This document shows positions 43,249-54,381 of a stretch of DNA of 64,000 bases, one piece after another. Made by a program: the position numbers and the translations under genes. The stretch comes from Sporolactobacillus sp. Y61. Lineage in GTDB: Bacteria; Bacillota; Bacilli; Bacillales; Sporolactobacillaceae. Every line of letters starts with the position of its first letter. Positions within the stretch are counted from its first letter, which is position 1. The stretch is from contig NZ_CP159510.1 of the NCBI RefSeq assembly GCF_040529185.1, forward strand, positions 620,001 through 684,000. Direction: 5' to 3'. The notes under the pieces were generated by a model. The model was given only the letters and a program-made list of their open reading frames with translations, made no database searches and was not told where the DNA came from.

Positions 43249-43666
43249 CGCTTGCGCCCCCTTCTGTCGGATGATCTGTAAATATTTTCGCCATTATCTC
43301 CTGAATGCGATTGCCTTTTCCTGAAAAATACAGATAACCGATCAGAGCTTCAAAACCGGTACTGAAATTATAGGTCTGCACGTCGGTGTTTCTGGGCACG
43401 GAATGAGACCTGGTATTACGCCCGCGGCGAACAACGTCCATCTCTTCATCGGTCAGGAAATGCTGTTCCTGCAATTCATGAAGAAAAGTGCATTGTGCCC
43501 TGGCTGATACATAATTGACCGTCTGCTTATGCAACTGATGGATCTTTGTTTTTCCGGCACAAATGACATGTTCACGGACATAGACTTCCATAATCGCATC
43601 GCCCATGAACGCCAGGACCAGACTGTTGACTGTTGCCGGATCCACCGTTTTTCCTTTAATGGTCAT
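43238..43666 (-). CDS. mrnC: Mini-ribonuclease III MrnC
   Basis: A 142-residue RNase III-like domain without a double-stranded-RNA-binding domain; it matures 23S rRNA ends in B. subtilis. Catalytic acidic residues lie in [16 protein letters not shown] and [14 protein letters not shown]. Its start overlaps the cysS stop by 4 nt. Confidence 0.94.
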   Translation of the reverse strand: MTIKGKTVDPATVNSLVLAFMGDAIMEVYVREHVICAGKTKIHQLHKQTVNYVSARAQCTFLHELQEQHFLTDEEMDVVRRGRNTRSHSVPRNTDVQTYNFSTGFEALIGYLYFSGKGNRIQEIMAKIFTDHPTEGGASDER

Positions 43667-45063
43667 TCTCCGTCCCTCTTCCAGCGAACGCCCTGCGGTG
43701 TGTCTTCCAGTATGATGTCCGCTTCTTTCAGCTGCTCTCTGATGCGGTCTGCTACATCAAACTTTTTGGCCTGCCGCGCCTCTTCCCGCTGCCTGATCAG
43801 TTTTTCAACATCACTGTCTAATATACTGTCTGATGGTTCGCTTAGTTTCAGTCCAAGCACACCCGAGAGTTCATCGAGCATATTCAGATAAGCAGCGATA
43901 AGCGTCAGATCCACGTCCTGCTTCTGCAGGGCAATATTGCTGTCCCGTACGATATCGAACAGGACAGCAATCGCATTGGCCGTATTAAAGTCATCATCCA
44001 TAGCTTCATGAAACCGATGGCGATAGGCTGCCTCTGTCTCCTTGTCCCCGCTGAGGGTCACGTGCTCCTGCCTGAGCAGATGTTCGAGATTATACCTGGC
44101 CGTTTTCATACGGGAGAAGGCCTGCGACGCATCACGAAGCAAAGCATCACTGAAATTAATGGGATGGCGATACTGAACACCTAAAATAAAAAAGCGAATT
44201 ACCTGCGGGTCAAATTTTTTGATCAGATCATGCACAAGGATTACATTCCCGATTGATTTCGACATTTTCTCGTGATTGATCTGAATATGACCGTTGTGAA
44301 GCCAGTACCGCGCCATTGTTTTGTGATGGAGCGCTTCGGACTGAGCAATTTCATTTTCATGATGAGGAAAAACAAGATCCGCACCGCCGGCATGAATGTC
44401 GATGGTGTCGCCAAGATATTTTTCTACCATAGCCGAGCATTCAATGTGCCAGCCGGGCCGGCCTTCTCCCCATGGGCTGCTCCATTTGATTTCTCCGGGT
44501 TTGGCTGCTTTCCACAGAGCAAAATCAAGTGGATCGTCCTTGTTTTCGCCAATCTGGATACGGGCACCTGATTTCAAGTCATCTATGGACTGGTGAGAGA
44601 GTTTTCCATAATCCTTAAATTTCCTCGTCCGGAAATAAACATCGCCGTTAACAACGTAGGCATAACCCTCATCAACCAGTTTTTTTATAAAAGTGATGAT
44701 TTCATCCATGGTCTCTGTTGCCCTGGGATTGACGGTTGCCCGCTTGACATTCAGGGCATCCACATCACTCAGATATGCTTTAATGAATTGATCAGCAATT
44801 TCAGGAACCGGGATGCGACGCTCTTTAGAGGCGTTGATCAGCCGGTCATCGACATCAGTAAAATTAGAAACGTAGTCTACAGAATACCCGAGATACTCAA
44901 AGTACCGTCTAACCGTATCGAATACAACCGCGGGACGGGCGTTTCCGATGTGAATGTAGTTGTAGACGGTGGGCCCGCAGACATACATGCGTACTTTTCC
45001 TTTCTCCAGCGGAATGAATTTTTCCTTTTTTCTGGTCAGTGTATTAAACACGCTCAGTACCAT
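43663..45063 (-). CDS. cysS: Cysteinyl-tRNA synthetase
   Basis: A 466-residue class I synthetase. C29 begins the zinc/cysteine site ([18 protein letters not shown], with HIGN at 38-41), with further ligands in HIECSAM and [15 protein letters not shown] is at 266-270. It begins one base after cysE ends and lies under the cysteine T-box. Confidence 0.97.
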   Translation of the reverse strand: MVLSVFNTLTRKKEKFIPLEKGKVRMYVCGPTVYNYIHIGNARPAVVFDTVRRYFEYLGYSVDYVSNFTDVDDRLINASKERRIPVPEIADQFIKAYLSDVDALNVKRATVNPRATETMDEIITFIKKLVDEGYAYVVNGDVYFRTRKFKDYGKLSHQSIDDLKSGARIQIGENKDDPLDFALWKAAKPGEIKWSSPWGEGRPGWHIECSAMVEKYLGDTIDIHAGGADLVFPHHENEIAQSEALHHKTMARYWLHNGHIQINHEKMSKSIGNVILVHDLIKKFDPQVIRFFILGVQYRHPINFSDALLRDASQAFSRMKTARYNLEHLLRQEHVTLSGDKETEAAYRHRFHEAMDDDFNTANAIAVLFDIVRDSNIALQKQDVDLTLIAAYLNMLDELSGVLGLKLSEPSDSILDSDVEKLIRQREEARQAKKFDVADRIREQLKEADIILEDTPQGVRWKRDGE

Positions 45064-45710
45064 TATGATCTACTCCTTTTCATGGTTTCCAGTTCTTCTT
45101 TCAGTTGTTTGATTTCTGCTTCCAGGCGTGTCATTCTGTCCGCCACGGGATCGGGCAGATCGGCGTGATCCAGATCATGATGATGGATCTTTCGTCCGTT
45201 TTGTCTGACGACGCGCCCGGGGATACCTACTACTGTGGAGTCTGGAGGAACATCGTGAAGCACAACCGACCCGGCCCCGACTTTGGAGTGATCGCCCACC
45301 CTGATAGAGCCCAGGATGCGGGCTCCCGTTGATATCAGTACGTCATTTCCTATCGTCGGGTGTCGTTTTCCCTTTTCTTTACCTGTACCACCCAGCGTGA
45401 CTCCCTGAAAAATTGTTACATCATCACCTATTTCGCATGTCTCACCTATAACAATACCCATCCCGTGATCCATAAAAAAGCGGCGGCCGATTTGAGCACC
45501 GGGATGAATTTCAATTCCAGTCAGAAAACGGGTGAACTGTGAGAGGGCACGGGCAATGAAAAAAAACTTTTTTTTCCATAACCAGTGAGCCACCCGATGC
45601 GCCCAGATCGCATGCAGACCGGAATAAGTCAGGATGACTTCCAGTTTGCTGCGTGCGGCCGGATCCTGATCGAATACATTCCGCAGATCCTCAGCTATAA
45701 TATTGCGCAC
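45063..45710 (-). CDS. cysE: Serine O-acetyltransferase
   Basis: A 215-residue enzyme making O-acetylserine from serine and acetyl-CoA, the entry to cysteine synthesis. The left-handed beta-helix hexapeptide repeats run from about residue 68 ([19 protein letters not shown]) to the GIPGRVV turn. The start is GTG at 45710, about ten bases after GGAGGTG. With cysS it is controlled by tRNA-Cys charging through the T-box upstream. Confidence 0.95.
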   Translation of the reverse strand: MRNIIAEDLRNVFDQDPAARSKLEVILTYSGLHAIWAHRVAHWLWKKKFFFIARALSQFTRFLTGIEIHPGAQIGRRFFMDHGMGIVIGETCEIGDDVTIFQGVTLGGTGKEKGKRHPTIGNDVLISTGARILGSIRVGDHSKVGAGSVVLHDVPPDSTVVGIPGRVVRQNGRKIHHHDLDHADLPDPVADRMTRLEAEIKQLKEELETMKRSRS

Positions 45711-45843
45711 CTTCAGATAACACCTCCGTTAATCAATCGAGATAATGAGAAAAACTTGCCGGCTGCCTGTCTTGGGCGTTGCCGGAGCTCTCGTTTTTCT
45801 TAACCTTTTTTCAAAAAGGTTTCAGACTTTTTTATCATGTGAA

Positions 45844-46073
45844 TAAAAAGGCGCCTTTGTGCCGGCTGACACAAAGACGCCTTAAACGCGGTTCCACTTT
45901 GCTTGAGAATCATTCTCCACTCATCGGCCCGTAACGGGGGTACCGTTTTCGTCTACTCCGGTTTCAACGAAAAAACTCAGAGGTGCATTCAGTATCAGTC
46001 TGCCTGAGCGGCTCTCACCCGCGGCTGCTCTCTCTGTACCGGCAGACTTGATTCCTACTATTCCTCTTCATCG
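45844..46073 (-). promoter_or_regulatory. T-box riboswitch (tRNA-Cys) upstream of cysES
   Basis: The minus strand carries the T-box AAAGTGGAACCGCG at 45887-45900, directly before a terminator hairpin (AAGGCGTCTTTGTG and CACAAAGGCGCCTT arms, 45848-45883) and a T-run. Upstream is a stem I with the AGTAGG-type loop and a GAATGCACC segment whose TGC is the likely cysteine specifier codon. Uncharged tRNA-Cys should favour the antiterminator and switch on cysE-cysS. Confidence 0.92.
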
Positions 46074-46110
46074 TTTTTTATGCTATTTTATGCAACAGCC
46101 CGAACCCGGG

Positions 46111-46130
46111 TGATCCAGAATCACCCGACG
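46111..46130 (-). other. Hairpin at the gltX stop codon
   Basis: GGGTGAT and ATCACCC form a 7-bp stem overlapping the gltX stop codon. There is no T-run after it, so it is not a standard terminator; it may protect or end the gltX transcript before the T-box. Confidence 0.5.
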
Positions 46131-47601
46131 TGCTGCGTTTCGAGATAATGATCCATACGTTTAATGACCAGATCCCGCCCGAGCAGTTCCAGGGCTTCCG
46201 GAAGTTCCGGACCATGCTGGGATCCAGTTGCAACGACGCGGATGGGCATGTACAATTTCCATCCACGCTGTTTCGTCTCCTTCTGAACGACTTTGATCTT
46301 CGGTGCGATCTTTTCAGCCGTCCACTCCGTCAGAGTTTTCAGTTCGCGGTTAAATGCAGAAAGAACGTCATGGACCTGATCCCCGCAAGAATCTTCTTCT
46401 CATCTTTTGTCGGCTCTTCAATAGTAATCCGCTTGTTAAAAAACATATCGCTGACTTGAACAATTTCTTCACCATAGTGCAACTGTTCCTGATAAAGCAG
46501 GACAACCTTCTCCGCCCATGCTTTCTGTTCCGGAGTCATCTCCCGCGGAAGCAGCCCTTTCTGGATCAGATAGGGTACAGTAAAAGCAATATACTCTTCT
46601 TTTGAAAGCTCGTTGATATACTGCCCGTTCATCCATTCCAGTTTAGACTTGTCAAACATCGCCGGTGATTTACTGAGCCGGCCGGCATCAAACATCTTAA
46701 TAAACTCGTCCCGCGTGAATATTTCGTCTTCACCTTTTGGCGACCAGCCGAGCAGTGTAATAAAATTGAACAGCGCATCCGGCAGGAAACCCATGTTTTT
46801 ATATTGTTCAATAAACTGAACAATACTGTGATCACGCTTGCTCAGTTTCTTATGATGTTCGTTAACGATCAGGGTCATATGGCCATAAACGGGCGCCTGC
46901 CAGCCAAAGGCACGGAAAATAAGAATCTGTTTCGGTGTATTTGAGATGTGTTCCTCACCGCGGAGAACATGAGTCATTTTCATCAGATGGTCGTCGACAA
47001 CAACAGCAAAGTTGTATGTTGGCACGCCATTCTGTTTCACGATAACAAAGTCACTGACATCGTTGGAATCGAATGAGACATGGCCCTTGACCATGTCGTC
47101 AAATTCAATTTTCTGATTCTCAGGAACTCTGAATCTGATCGTCGGTTTGCGCCCTTCGGCAACATATCTGGCAATCTGATCCGCAGTCAGATTGCGGCAT
47201 TTGCCTGAATAGTGCGGTGCCTGCTTATGGGCCATCTGATATTCACGTTCTGCTTTCAGTTCTTCCTCCGTACAGTAACATTTATAAGCAAGCCCTTTGT
47301 CGAGCAGTTCCTGTGCGTATTTTTTATAAATATCGAGTCGTTCCATCTGCCTGTAAGGGCCATAGGGTCCTCCGACATCGACACTTTCATCCCAGTCAAG
47401 ACCAAGCCACTTCAGAAACTTCAGCTGGCTTTCCACGCCGCCTTCCACATTCCGCTTCTGGTCGGTATCCTCGATACGGATGATAAATTTTCCACCTGCA
47501 TGGCGGGCAAAAAGATAGTTAAATATCGCGGTACGCGCATTACCTATGTGCAGGAATCCGGTCGGACTCGGTGCATAGCGCACCCTTACTTCTTCAGTCA
47601 A
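46121..47601 (-). CDS. gltX: Glutamyl-tRNA synthetase (apparent -1 frameshift)
   Basis: A class I synthetase; in Bacilli it charges both tRNA-Glu and tRNA-Gln. [15 protein letters not shown] (HIGH motif) and LSKRDHS (KMSKS equivalent) are visible. The frame is open to about codon 407, then the C-terminal anticodon-binding domain ([34 protein letters not shown]) continues in the -1 frame. One base appears missing at the CCCC run 46381-46384; restoring it gives a protein of about 493 residues. The gene is normally essential, so a sequencing deletion is the first explanation. The start is TTG at 47601, six bases after AAAGTGGTG. Confidence 0.88.
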
Positions 47602-47631
47602 TGCATTCACCACTTTCTGTTATTCCTATTC

Positions 47632-47659
47632 ATTTTAGCACGTATCACTGAAGGTAAAA
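47632..47659 (-). promoter_or_regulatory. Probable gltX promoter
   Basis: On the minus strand TTTTAC at 47654-47659 and TAAAAT at 47632-47637 are 16 nt apart, 30 nt before the proposed start. The -35 box is a weak match. Confidence 0.5.
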
Positions 47660-47720
47660 CAGTTTTTTGCAATTTTTTACATGCATGCACGGCTCAGGAC
47701 ATGTGCTGCCTCCGGATGGG

Positions 47721-48203
47721 TCAGTCCTGCTGCAACTTCTCGATGAGGCAGATCGCTTCCGCAGCGATTCCTTCCCCTCTTCCGGTAAATCCGAGCTTTT
47801 CGGTCGTTGTCGCCTTGACGTTAATTTGGTCCATATCGATGTTCACGACGGATGCGATTGTGGTTCTCATTTCTGCGATGAAGGGCGCTATTTTCGGGCG
47901 CTGGGCAATGACGACGCTGTCAATATTACTGATTGTATAATCTTTTTCCCGGACTAAAGACGCAACATCCGCAAGCAGAATCTTTGAATCTGCATCTTTA
48001 TAAGCCTCATCGGTATCGGGAAAATGACGACCGATATCCCCCTCGCCCATAGCACCAAGCAGTGCATCACTGATCGCATGCAGCAGGACATCAGCGTCTG
48101 AATGCCCGGCAAGCCCTTTTTCATCAGGAATGTGAACACCGCCAATGATCAGTTTACGTCCGTCAGCGAACTGATGGACATCAAATCCGTGGCCAACCCG
48201 CAT
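47721..48203 (-). CDS. ispF: 2-C-methyl-D-erythritol 2,4-cyclodiphosphate synthase IspF
   Basis: A 160-residue MEP-pathway enzyme of isoprenoid synthesis. D8 and H10 ([12 protein letters not shown]) and the histidine of [12 protein letters not shown] form the zinc site. The start at 48203 has AGGAG eight bases upstream; an in-frame ATG seven codons earlier has none. It overlaps ispD by 23 nt. Confidence 0.96.
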   Translation of the reverse strand: MRVGHGFDVHQFADGRKLIIGGVHIPDEKGLAGHSDADVLLHAISDALLGAMGEGDIGRHFPDTDEAYKDADSKILLADVASLVREKDYTISNIDSVVIAQRPKIAPFIAEMRTTIASVVNIDMDQINVKATTTEKLGFTGRGEGIAAEAICLIEKLQQD

Positions 48204-48900
48204 GGTTATTCTCCTCTTCTTCAAAAAACTTTTCTGCTACAACCATGTCCTCCGGAGTTGTCAGCTTAATGTTCCGATAACTCCCCATGACAACCCTCAC
48301 CGGAAGATCAAGATGTTCAACAAGCGAGGCATCATCAGTTGCCCCGAATGGATGATTGGTCTCCGCCCGATGTGCGCGAAGAATCAGAGACAGGCGAAAA
48401 GCCTGAGGCGTTTGTGCCGCCCACAGGCTTTTTCGATCCGGCGTATCGGCAACCTGGCCCCGGCCATCCACCTGCTTAATGGTGTCTTTTACCGGAACAG
48501 CAAGAAGTGCTGCGCCATATTCATACGCCTGCTTTGCCGTTTCGGCTATCCCGCGTCGGGTGACGAATGGGCGGGCGCCGTCATGAATAAGAACAATACT
48601 GTCCGGATCAGAATCTTCGAGAGCCAGAAGTCCGTGATAGACACTTTCCTGCCGCTCAGCTCCACCCGGCGCAAAATCAATCTTTTTCGTGATCCCGTAC
48701 GTTTCGATTAATGACCGGAAGGTGTGATATTCAGCATTTTGCACGACTAGAACGATCTTTCTGCAGGATGGATCCTGATCAAAGACACGGAGCGTATGGA
48801 TGATTACCGGTTCACTGTGCAGGGGGAGAAGGACTTTATTTTGATTCGATCCCATACGCGAACCCTGCCCTGCAGCGACGATCACCGCTTGATAATTCAT
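48181..48900 (-). CDS. ispD: 2-C-methyl-D-erythritol 4-phosphate cytidylyltransferase IspD
   Basis: A 239-residue cytidylyltransferase that precedes IspF in the MEP pathway by two steps. The nucleotide-binding [12 protein letters not shown] is at the N-terminus, with IHDGARPF and AAQTPQAF later. The start at 48900 (MNYQAV) follows GGAGG; 22 upstream in-frame residues overlap yacL and are rejected. Confidence 0.95.
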   Translation of the reverse strand: MNYQAVIVAAGQGSRMGSNQNKVLLPLHSEPVIIHTLRVFDQDPSCRKIVLVVQNAEYHTFRSLIETYGITKKIDFAPGGAERQESVYHGLLALEDSDPDSIVLIHDGARPFVTRRGIAETAKQAYEYGAALLAVPVKDTIKQVDGRGQVADTPDRKSLWAAQTPQAFRLSLILRAHRAETNHPFGATDDASLVEHLDLPVRVVMGSYRNIKLTTPEDMVVAEKFFEEEENNHAGWPRI

Positions 48901-48931
48901 TATTTTTAAAACCTCCGCAACTGCATCTGTC

Positions 48932-50038
48932 TTACAGTGCTTTTTCCAGCAATTTCGGTTTGGCAAAAATCATTCGACCCGCAGACGTCTGCAGAACACT
49001 GGTAATAATCACATCGATGGTTTTTCCAATATACCTATGTCCTTCTTCTACCACAATCATGGTTCCGTCGTCAAGATACCCGACACCCTGATTCTGCTCT
49101 TTCCCGTCTTTTATAACCTGAACCTGAAGCTCTTCTCCCGGTAAAACAACCGGTTTGACGGCATTAGCCAGGTCATTAATATTTAAAACACGTACACCTT
49201 GGAATTCACAGACTTTATTCAGGTTGAAATCATTTGTTACAACAATGCCACCTGACTCTTTTGCGAGACGAACCAGTTTGCTGTCCACTTCCGTTATATC
49301 ATCATAGTCTCCTTCATAAAGATTGACATGGATCGAGTGGTCCTTCTGAATCCGGTTCAGAATATCCAGTCCGCGCCTGCCGCGGTTTCGTTTCAGCACA
49401 TCGGATGAGTCCGCTATATGCTGCAGTTCTTCAAGGACAAAATGTGGTATAACCATGGTGCCCTCCAGAAAACCCGTCTGACAAATATCAGCTATCCGGC
49501 CGTCAATGATCACGCTTGTATCAAAAATTTTATAAGGCGAACCTGTTTCGGACAAACTTAGCTCAGATCTTGCTTCCTTTTTTTTCTCCTTCGAACGGGC
49601 AGGCAGATGAAACAGACCAATCAGCTCATCTCGCTTTCTGGATCCGATCTGATAAAAAAGGTATCCGAGAAAAAAATAAATAAAAATGGGAAGGACGTTG
49701 CTGATTCCGGGAATATTCAGTGCAGCAAGGGGCAACTGGATCAGGTAGGATATTACCAGCCCGAAAATCAGGCCAAGTGTCCCGAATAAAACATCGGTAA
49801 TTGGCGCTTTCATAATTCTGTCCTCAAACGTTTTCATTAAATGCACTAATGAGTCCACAAACCAGAATGTCAACAATGTCATGATAACCGCGCCGACTGC
49901 CATGCCAATAAACGGGGATGCCAGCCATTCCGGCATTCCTTCACCAAAATTAAGCAGTACGATGATTTTGGGTATATAAACAAAGCCGAGTGTCCCGCCC
50001 AGCAGGATGAAAAATAATTGTATTACTCGTTTTAACAT
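48932..50038 (-). CDS. yacL: Membrane PIN-TRAM domain protein YacL
   Basis: A 368-residue protein with four transmembrane helices in the first 130 residues, a PIN nuclease-like domain (from about 173, FDTSVIIDGRIADI, with VTNDFNLNKV later) and a C-terminal TRAM RNA-binding domain (about 300-360). Its function is not established. In B. subtilis it follows disA; here it follows radA directly. Confidence 0.92.
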   Translation of the reverse strand: MLKRVIQLFFILLGGTLGFVYIPKIIVLLNFGEGMPEWLASPFIGMAVGAVIMTLLTFWFVDSLVHLMKTFEDRIMKAPITDVLFGTLGLIFGLVISYLIQLPLAALNIPGISNVLPIFIYFFLGYLFYQIGSRKRDELIGLFHLPARSKEKKKEARSELSLSETGSPYKIFDTSVIIDGRIADICQTGFLEGTMVIPHFVLEELQHIADSSDVLKRNRGRRGLDILNRIQKDHSIHVNLYEGDYDDITEVDSKLVRLAKESGGIVVTNDFNLNKVCEFQGVRVLNINDLANAVKPVVLPGEELQVQVIKDGKEQNQGVGYLDDGTMIVVEEGHRYIGKTIDVIITSVLQTSAGRMIFAKPKLLEKAL

Positions 50039-50156
50039 ATGTGGTCACCTCCTCCACTCAGTATGGACAAAATAAAAAAATAAAAACGGATTTTCGGGAT
50101 TAACAGATAAAAATCTTTAAAATTACCTGCAAAACAATTGCTGGTTTGTCATTCTG

Positions 50157-51563
50157 CTAGACTTTCGGTGGGAAAAAGGGCGAATCTGACAGCGGTACTT
50201 CAGTTTTCCCCAGCGCCAGTTGCATAACTTGAACAAGTGAGTCTGCTCCAATGATCTGAATCCCCTCAGGTTTCCGCCACCCGCCCATATTTTTTGCAGG
50301 AATATACGCTTTGGTAAACCCGAGTTTACTGGCCTCGTTCACTCTCTGTTCGATCCGGGACACCCGCCTGACTTCACCGGTCAGTCCGACTTCCCCAATG
50401 AAGATGTCGGTCACACCGGTCGGACGGTTACTGAAACTGGATGCAATGCTGATGGCAGTTGCCAGGTCTGTTGCCGGTTCATCCAGTTTTATCCCGCCGG
50501 CAACGTTCACGTAGGCATCCTGGTTCTGAAGCAGGAGCCCGGCTCTTTTCTCGAGCACAGCCATAATCAGTGACATCCGATTATTATCAAGTCCTGCTGC
50601 CATCCTGCGCGGGTTCCCGAAATTAGTGGGTGTAACCAGTGCCTGGATCTCAACAAGAATCGGCCGGGTTCCTTCCATGGCGGCGACAACGGCCGATCCT
50701 GATGCGCCACTTGTCCGTTCCTGAAGAAATATTTCCGATGGATTTAAGACCTCTGTCAATCCTTCCTCTTTCATTTCAAACACACCCATTTCATTCGTAG
50801 AACCGAAGCGGTTTTTTACCGCCCGAAGGATACGAAATGTGTGATGGCGCTCCCCTTCAAAATATAAAACGGTGTCGACCATATGTTCAAGAGTCCTTGG
50901 ACCTGCAAGCGCCCCGTTTTTTGTGACATGACCGACAATAAATATGGCGGTTCCGCTGGTCTTGGCGATCCGCAGCAATTGACCTGTGCATTCTCTGATT
51001 TGTGAAATACTGCCCGGTGCTGAAGTAACATCAGGATGATAGATCGTCTGAATGGAATCAATAATCATCACTTCCGGATGAACCTCTTTCATATGCATCT
51101 CAATCTGACTGATGTCCGTTTCTGACAGAACATAAAGCCCATCCGAACTGACATTCAGCCGTCCGGCGCGCATTCTGGTCTGCCGAATCGATTCTTCTCC
51201 CGATATATACAACACCGTATGGCCATGTGAAGCCAGATGATCGGAAACCTGAAGGAGAAGTGTCGACTTGCCTATGCCCGGGTCACCTCCTACAAGGGTC
51301 AGTGATGCAGGGACAATGCCTCCGCCCATCACACGGTTAAACTCCTTCATTCCGGTAATAATCCTTGGTTCCTCATCCAGGGTCACATCAGACAGGAGAG
51401 CGGGACGATTATTTTTTTTAACCGGGCCATGAGCGGCGTTTGCCGGCTGTATCAATTCTTCAACCATGGTATTCCAGTTCCGGCACTCCGGACAGCGTCC
51501 CATCCATTTGGGGCTTTTATAGCCACATTCCTGGCATATAAATACTGATTTTGCCTTTGCCAT
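50157..51563 (-). CDS. radA: DNA repair protein RadA/Sms
   Basis: A 468-residue RecA-like helicase that extends recombination intermediates. The N-terminal zinc finger uses C10, C13, C24 and C27; Walker [10 protein letters not shown] is at about 92-100; the RadA-specific KNRFG motif follows; the C-terminus is Lon-protease-like ([14 protein letters not shown]). It is separated from clpC by a terminator. Confidence 0.97.
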   Translation of the reverse strand: MAKAKSVFICQECGYKSPKWMGRCPECRNWNTMVEELIQPANAAHGPVKKNNRPALLSDVTLDEEPRIITGMKEFNRVMGGGIVPASLTLVGGDPGIGKSTLLLQVSDHLASHGHTVLYISGEESIRQTRMRAGRLNVSSDGLYVLSETDISQIEMHMKEVHPEVMIIDSIQTIYHPDVTSAPGSISQIRECTGQLLRIAKTSGTAIFIVGHVTKNGALAGPRTLEHMVDTVLYFEGERHHTFRILRAVKNRFGSTNEMGVFEMKEEGLTEVLNPSEIFLQERTSGASGSAVVAAMEGTRPILVEIQALVTPTNFGNPRRMAAGLDNNRMSLIMAVLEKRAGLLLQNQDAYVNVAGGIKLDEPATDLATAISIASSFSNRPTGVTDIFIGEVGLTGEVRRVSRIEQRVNEASKLGFTKAYIPAKNMGGWRKPEGIQIIGADSLVQVMQLALGKTEVPLSDSPFFPPKV

Positions 51564-51682
51564 TTAATCACCTTGCCTGATTCAATTAAAAATTCGGGAT
51601 CTATTAAGAAAACCTGACGACTGACAAGTCGCAGACACCGCCAGAAACCTGGTCTTTCCGAACATTTTTTACTTTCTTAAAG

Positions 51683-51722
51683 TGCAAAAGAGCCAAGGCT
51701 TTTTTCAGGCTTTGGCTCTTTT
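51683..51722 (-). terminator. Terminator after clpC
   Basis: On the minus strand AAAGAGCCAA and TTGGCTCTTTT form a strong stem ending in a short T-run, about 30 nt after the clpC stop. It separates clpC from radA. Confidence 0.88.
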
Positions 51723-51752
51723 AGCCGCAAAAACGGTCCGGCCTGCCGGACA

Positions 51753-54200
51753 TCAGGATTTCGCGACTGCTGCTTCTTTTTTGTTAACTGTATAATCACC
51801 GTCTTGATAATCAATAACAACATGGGTTCCCTTAGTAATATGCCCCATAAGCAGCTCTTCGGACAATTTATCTTCAACGCGTTTTTGCAGCGCACGACGC
51901 AGTGGACGGGCACCGTATTCGGGATCATAACCTTCCTCAACGATCCGGCTCTTAGCCGCATCGGTCAAATCGATGACAATACCCTGGCTGGACAGACGAT
52001 GTTTCAGACGTTCAGCCAGAAGCGAAACAATCTCCATCAGCTGAGGCTTGGTCAAATGGTGGAACACAATAATCTCATCAATCCGGTTCAGAAATTCAGG
52101 TCGGAATGCCCGTTTCAGTTCGGTCATCACCTTCCCCTTCATTTCTTTATATTCCTCTCCCTTGTCTCCGACGGTAAAGCCAACATATTTGTTCCGTTTG
52201 AGTTCGGTAGCGCCGACATTTGATGTCATGATGATCGCTGTGTTCCGAAAATCAACGGTCCGTCCCTTCGAATCCGTCAGTCTGCCATCATCCAGTACCT
52301 GAAGGAGAATATTGAAAACATCGGGATGTGCTTTTTCAATTTCATCAAAAAGAATCACTGAATAAGGCTTCCGTCGTACTTTTTCCGTCAGCTGTCCGCC
52401 CTCATCATGGCCGACGTAACCCGGAGGAGAGCCGACAAGCCGGGAAGTTGTGTGCTTCTCCATATATTCGGACATATCAATACGGATAATCGCTTCTTCA
52501 TCACCAAAGAGCGTTTCCGCAACCGCCCGGGCCAGCTCCGTTTTCCCCACACCGGTAGGGCCAAGAAAGATAAATGAACCAATCGGACGTTTGGGATCTT
52601 TAAGACCTGCCCGTGCTCTCCGGACAGCGTGTGAAATTGCTGTGATCGCTTCATCCTGACCGATAACACGTTTGTGCAGAATTTCTTCCATATGCAGCAA
52701 ACGCTCGCTCTCCTTCTGTTCCATACGGACGACAGGAATTCCTGTCCAGTTGGCAACAACCAGCGCAATGTCATTTGGAAGCACCTGGGTGTTTTCTTGC
52801 CCCTGTTTTTCTTTCCACTCTTTTTCGCAGAGATCTACCTGTTCTTTCAGCTTCTGCTCATGATCACGGAGTGAGGCGGCCTTCTCAAATTCCTGACTTT
52901 GAACTGCTGCATCCTTTTCTTTTTTCACCGTCTCAAGCTTCTGCTCCAGTTCTTTAAGGTTCGGCGGAGCCGTATAAGAACGCAGACGTACTTTAGATGA
53001 GGCCTCATCCATTAAATCAATCGCCTTATCGGGAAGGAAGCGGTCGGAAATATAGCGGTCTGAGAGGCGTACAGCGGCCTCTATCGCCTCATCCGTAATC
53101 TTAACCCGATGATGCGCTTCATAACGGTCGCGAAGTCCCTTTAATATCAGGACTGACTGTTCCTTTGTCGGCTCTTTAACTGTAATCGGCTGGAATCGGC
53201 GTTCAAGAGCCGCATCTTTCTCAATATACTTTCTATACTCATCAATAGTTGTGGCTCCGATACACTGCAATTCTCCGCGGGACAGAGAGGGTTTAAGAAT
53301 GTTCGAAGCATCTATTGCCCCTTCAGCACCACCCGCACCAATCAGCGTATGAAGTTCGTCGATGAACAGAATGATATTGCCCGCCTGTCTGATTTCATCC
53401 ATTACTTTTTTCAGCCGATCTTCAAACTCCCCGCGGTATTTTGTTCCGGCCACAACAGTTCCCATATCTAATGTCATGACCCGTTTGTCACGGAGAATCT
53501 CGGGCACTTCATTATTATCAATTTCCTGTGCCAGGCCTTCTGCAACAGCGGTTTTCCCGACACCCGGTTCTCCGATCAGAACCGGGTTATTTTTCGTTCT
53601 TCTGCTCAGTACTTCAATCACCCGTTCAATTTCCTTACTTCTTCCGATAACCGGATCCAGGTTTCCTTCACTGGCCATAGAAGTCAGGTCCCTTGCCAGG
53701 CTGTCCAGAGTCGGCGTGCTGGCATGAGCTGCATTGCGGCTCTGTGAACCACCGGACGTAGCTTCATGACTCCCAAGCAGCTGTAAAACCTGCTGTCTTG
53801 CCTTATTCAGGCTGACACCCAGATTATTGAGTACCCGGGCAGCCACGCCTTCACCTTCACGTATCAGTCCAAGCAGAATATGTTCTGTACCCACGTAAGA
53901 ATGACCAATCTTTCGTGCTTCATCCATTGACAATTCAATGACCCTTTTTGCTCTGGGCGTATAGTGTGGCGTCTGAACCGTTTCGCTCCCGCGTCCGATC
54001 AGTGCCTCCACTTCCTTCTGGATTTTCTCCGGACTGAGGTTCAACGCCTTAAGCGCCTTGGCTGCGATACCGTCACCTTCCCGGACCAAACCAAGAAGAA
54101 TATGTTCCGTGCCGATATTATTATGACCAAGTCTCATGGCTTCTTCCTGAGAGAGTGCGAGCACTTTTTGAGCGCGTTCTGTAAATCGTCCAAACATCAT
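51753..54200 (-). CDS. clpC: ATP-dependent Clp protease ATPase subunit ClpC
   Basis: An 815-residue HSP100 unfoldase partner of ClpP. It has the two-repeat N-domain (residues 1-145, paired [14 protein letters not shown] and [14 protein letters not shown]), the first AAA domain (GEPGVGKT), a middle coiled-coil domain (about 395-460, [18 protein letters not shown]) that binds adaptors, and the second AAA domain (GPTGVGKT). The start at 54200 follows GGGGG; a GTG-started extension to 54245 lacks a site. In B. subtilis the N-domain reads phospho-arginine made by McsB, but no mcsA or mcsB is adjacent. Confidence 0.97.
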   Translation of the reverse strand: MMFGRFTERAQKVLALSQEEAMRLGHNNIGTEHILLGLVREGDGIAAKALKALNLSPEKIQKEVEALIGRGSETVQTPHYTPRAKRVIELSMDEARKIGHSYVGTEHILLGLIREGEGVAARVLNNLGVSLNKARQQVLQLLGSHEATSGGSQSRNAAHASTPTLDSLARDLTSMASEGNLDPVIGRSKEIERVIEVLSRRTKNNPVLIGEPGVGKTAVAEGLAQEIDNNEVPEILRDKRVMTLDMGTVVAGTKYRGEFEDRLKKVMDEIRQAGNIILFIDELHTLIGAGGAEGAIDASNILKPSLSRGELQCIGATTIDEYRKYIEKDAALERRFQPITVKEPTKEQSVLILKGLRDRYEAHHRVKITDEAIEAAVRLSDRYISDRFLPDKAIDLMDEASSKVRLRSYTAPPNLKELEQKLETVKKEKDAAVQSQEFEKAASLRDHEQKLKEQVDLCEKEWKEKQGQENTQVLPNDIALVVANWTGIPVVRMEQKESERLLHMEEILHKRVIGQDEAITAISHAVRRARAGLKDPKRPIGSFIFLGPTGVGKTELARAVAETLFGDEEAIIRIDMSEYMEKHTTSRLVGSPPGYVGHDEGGQLTEKVRRKPYSVILFDEIEKAHPDVFNILLQVLDDGRLTDSKGRTVDFRNTAIIMTSNVGATELKRNKYVGFTVGDKGEEYKEMKGKVMTELKRAFRPEFLNRIDEIIVFHHLTKPQLMEIVSLLAERLKHRLSSQGIVIDLTDAAKSRIVEEGYDPEYGARPLRRALQKRVEDKLSEELLMGHITKGTHVVIDYQDGDYTVNKKEAAVAKS

Positions 54201-54325
54201 GATTGTGGCCCCCTTTTCATATCCACTGTCCGCAGGATGGATCACATGATTAAAAAAGAACCTTAACTGTACCTTATTCGAAAAGCTCCTCCGTTGACCA
54301 CATCCCGCCGACTACCGGGTATCAG

Positions 54326-54345
54326 ACAGGAATACTCTTTCCTGT
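54326..54345 (-). other. Hairpin at the 5' end of the clpC transcript
   Basis: ACAGGAA and TTCCTGT form a 7-bp stem with a 6-nt loop, beginning about 8 nt downstream of the clpC -10 box. It would fold at the very 5' end of the RNA, where such stems stabilise transcripts. Confidence 0.55.
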
Positions 54346-54352
54346 TCTGTCT

Positions 54353-54381
54353 ATTGTAGTGAACATTCTGTAATGGTTCAA
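54353..54381 (-). promoter_or_regulatory. clpC promoter (sigma-A)
   Basis: On the minus strand TTGAAC at 54376-54381 and TACAAT at 54353-54358 are 17 nt apart. It lies between ctsR and clpC, giving clpC its own promoter. No paired CtsR heptads overlap it. Confidence 0.8.

Noticed and set aside
54201..54245. N-terminal extension of ClpC from a GTG
   Set aside because: No ribosome-binding site, and the extension is not found in ClpC proteins as I know them.
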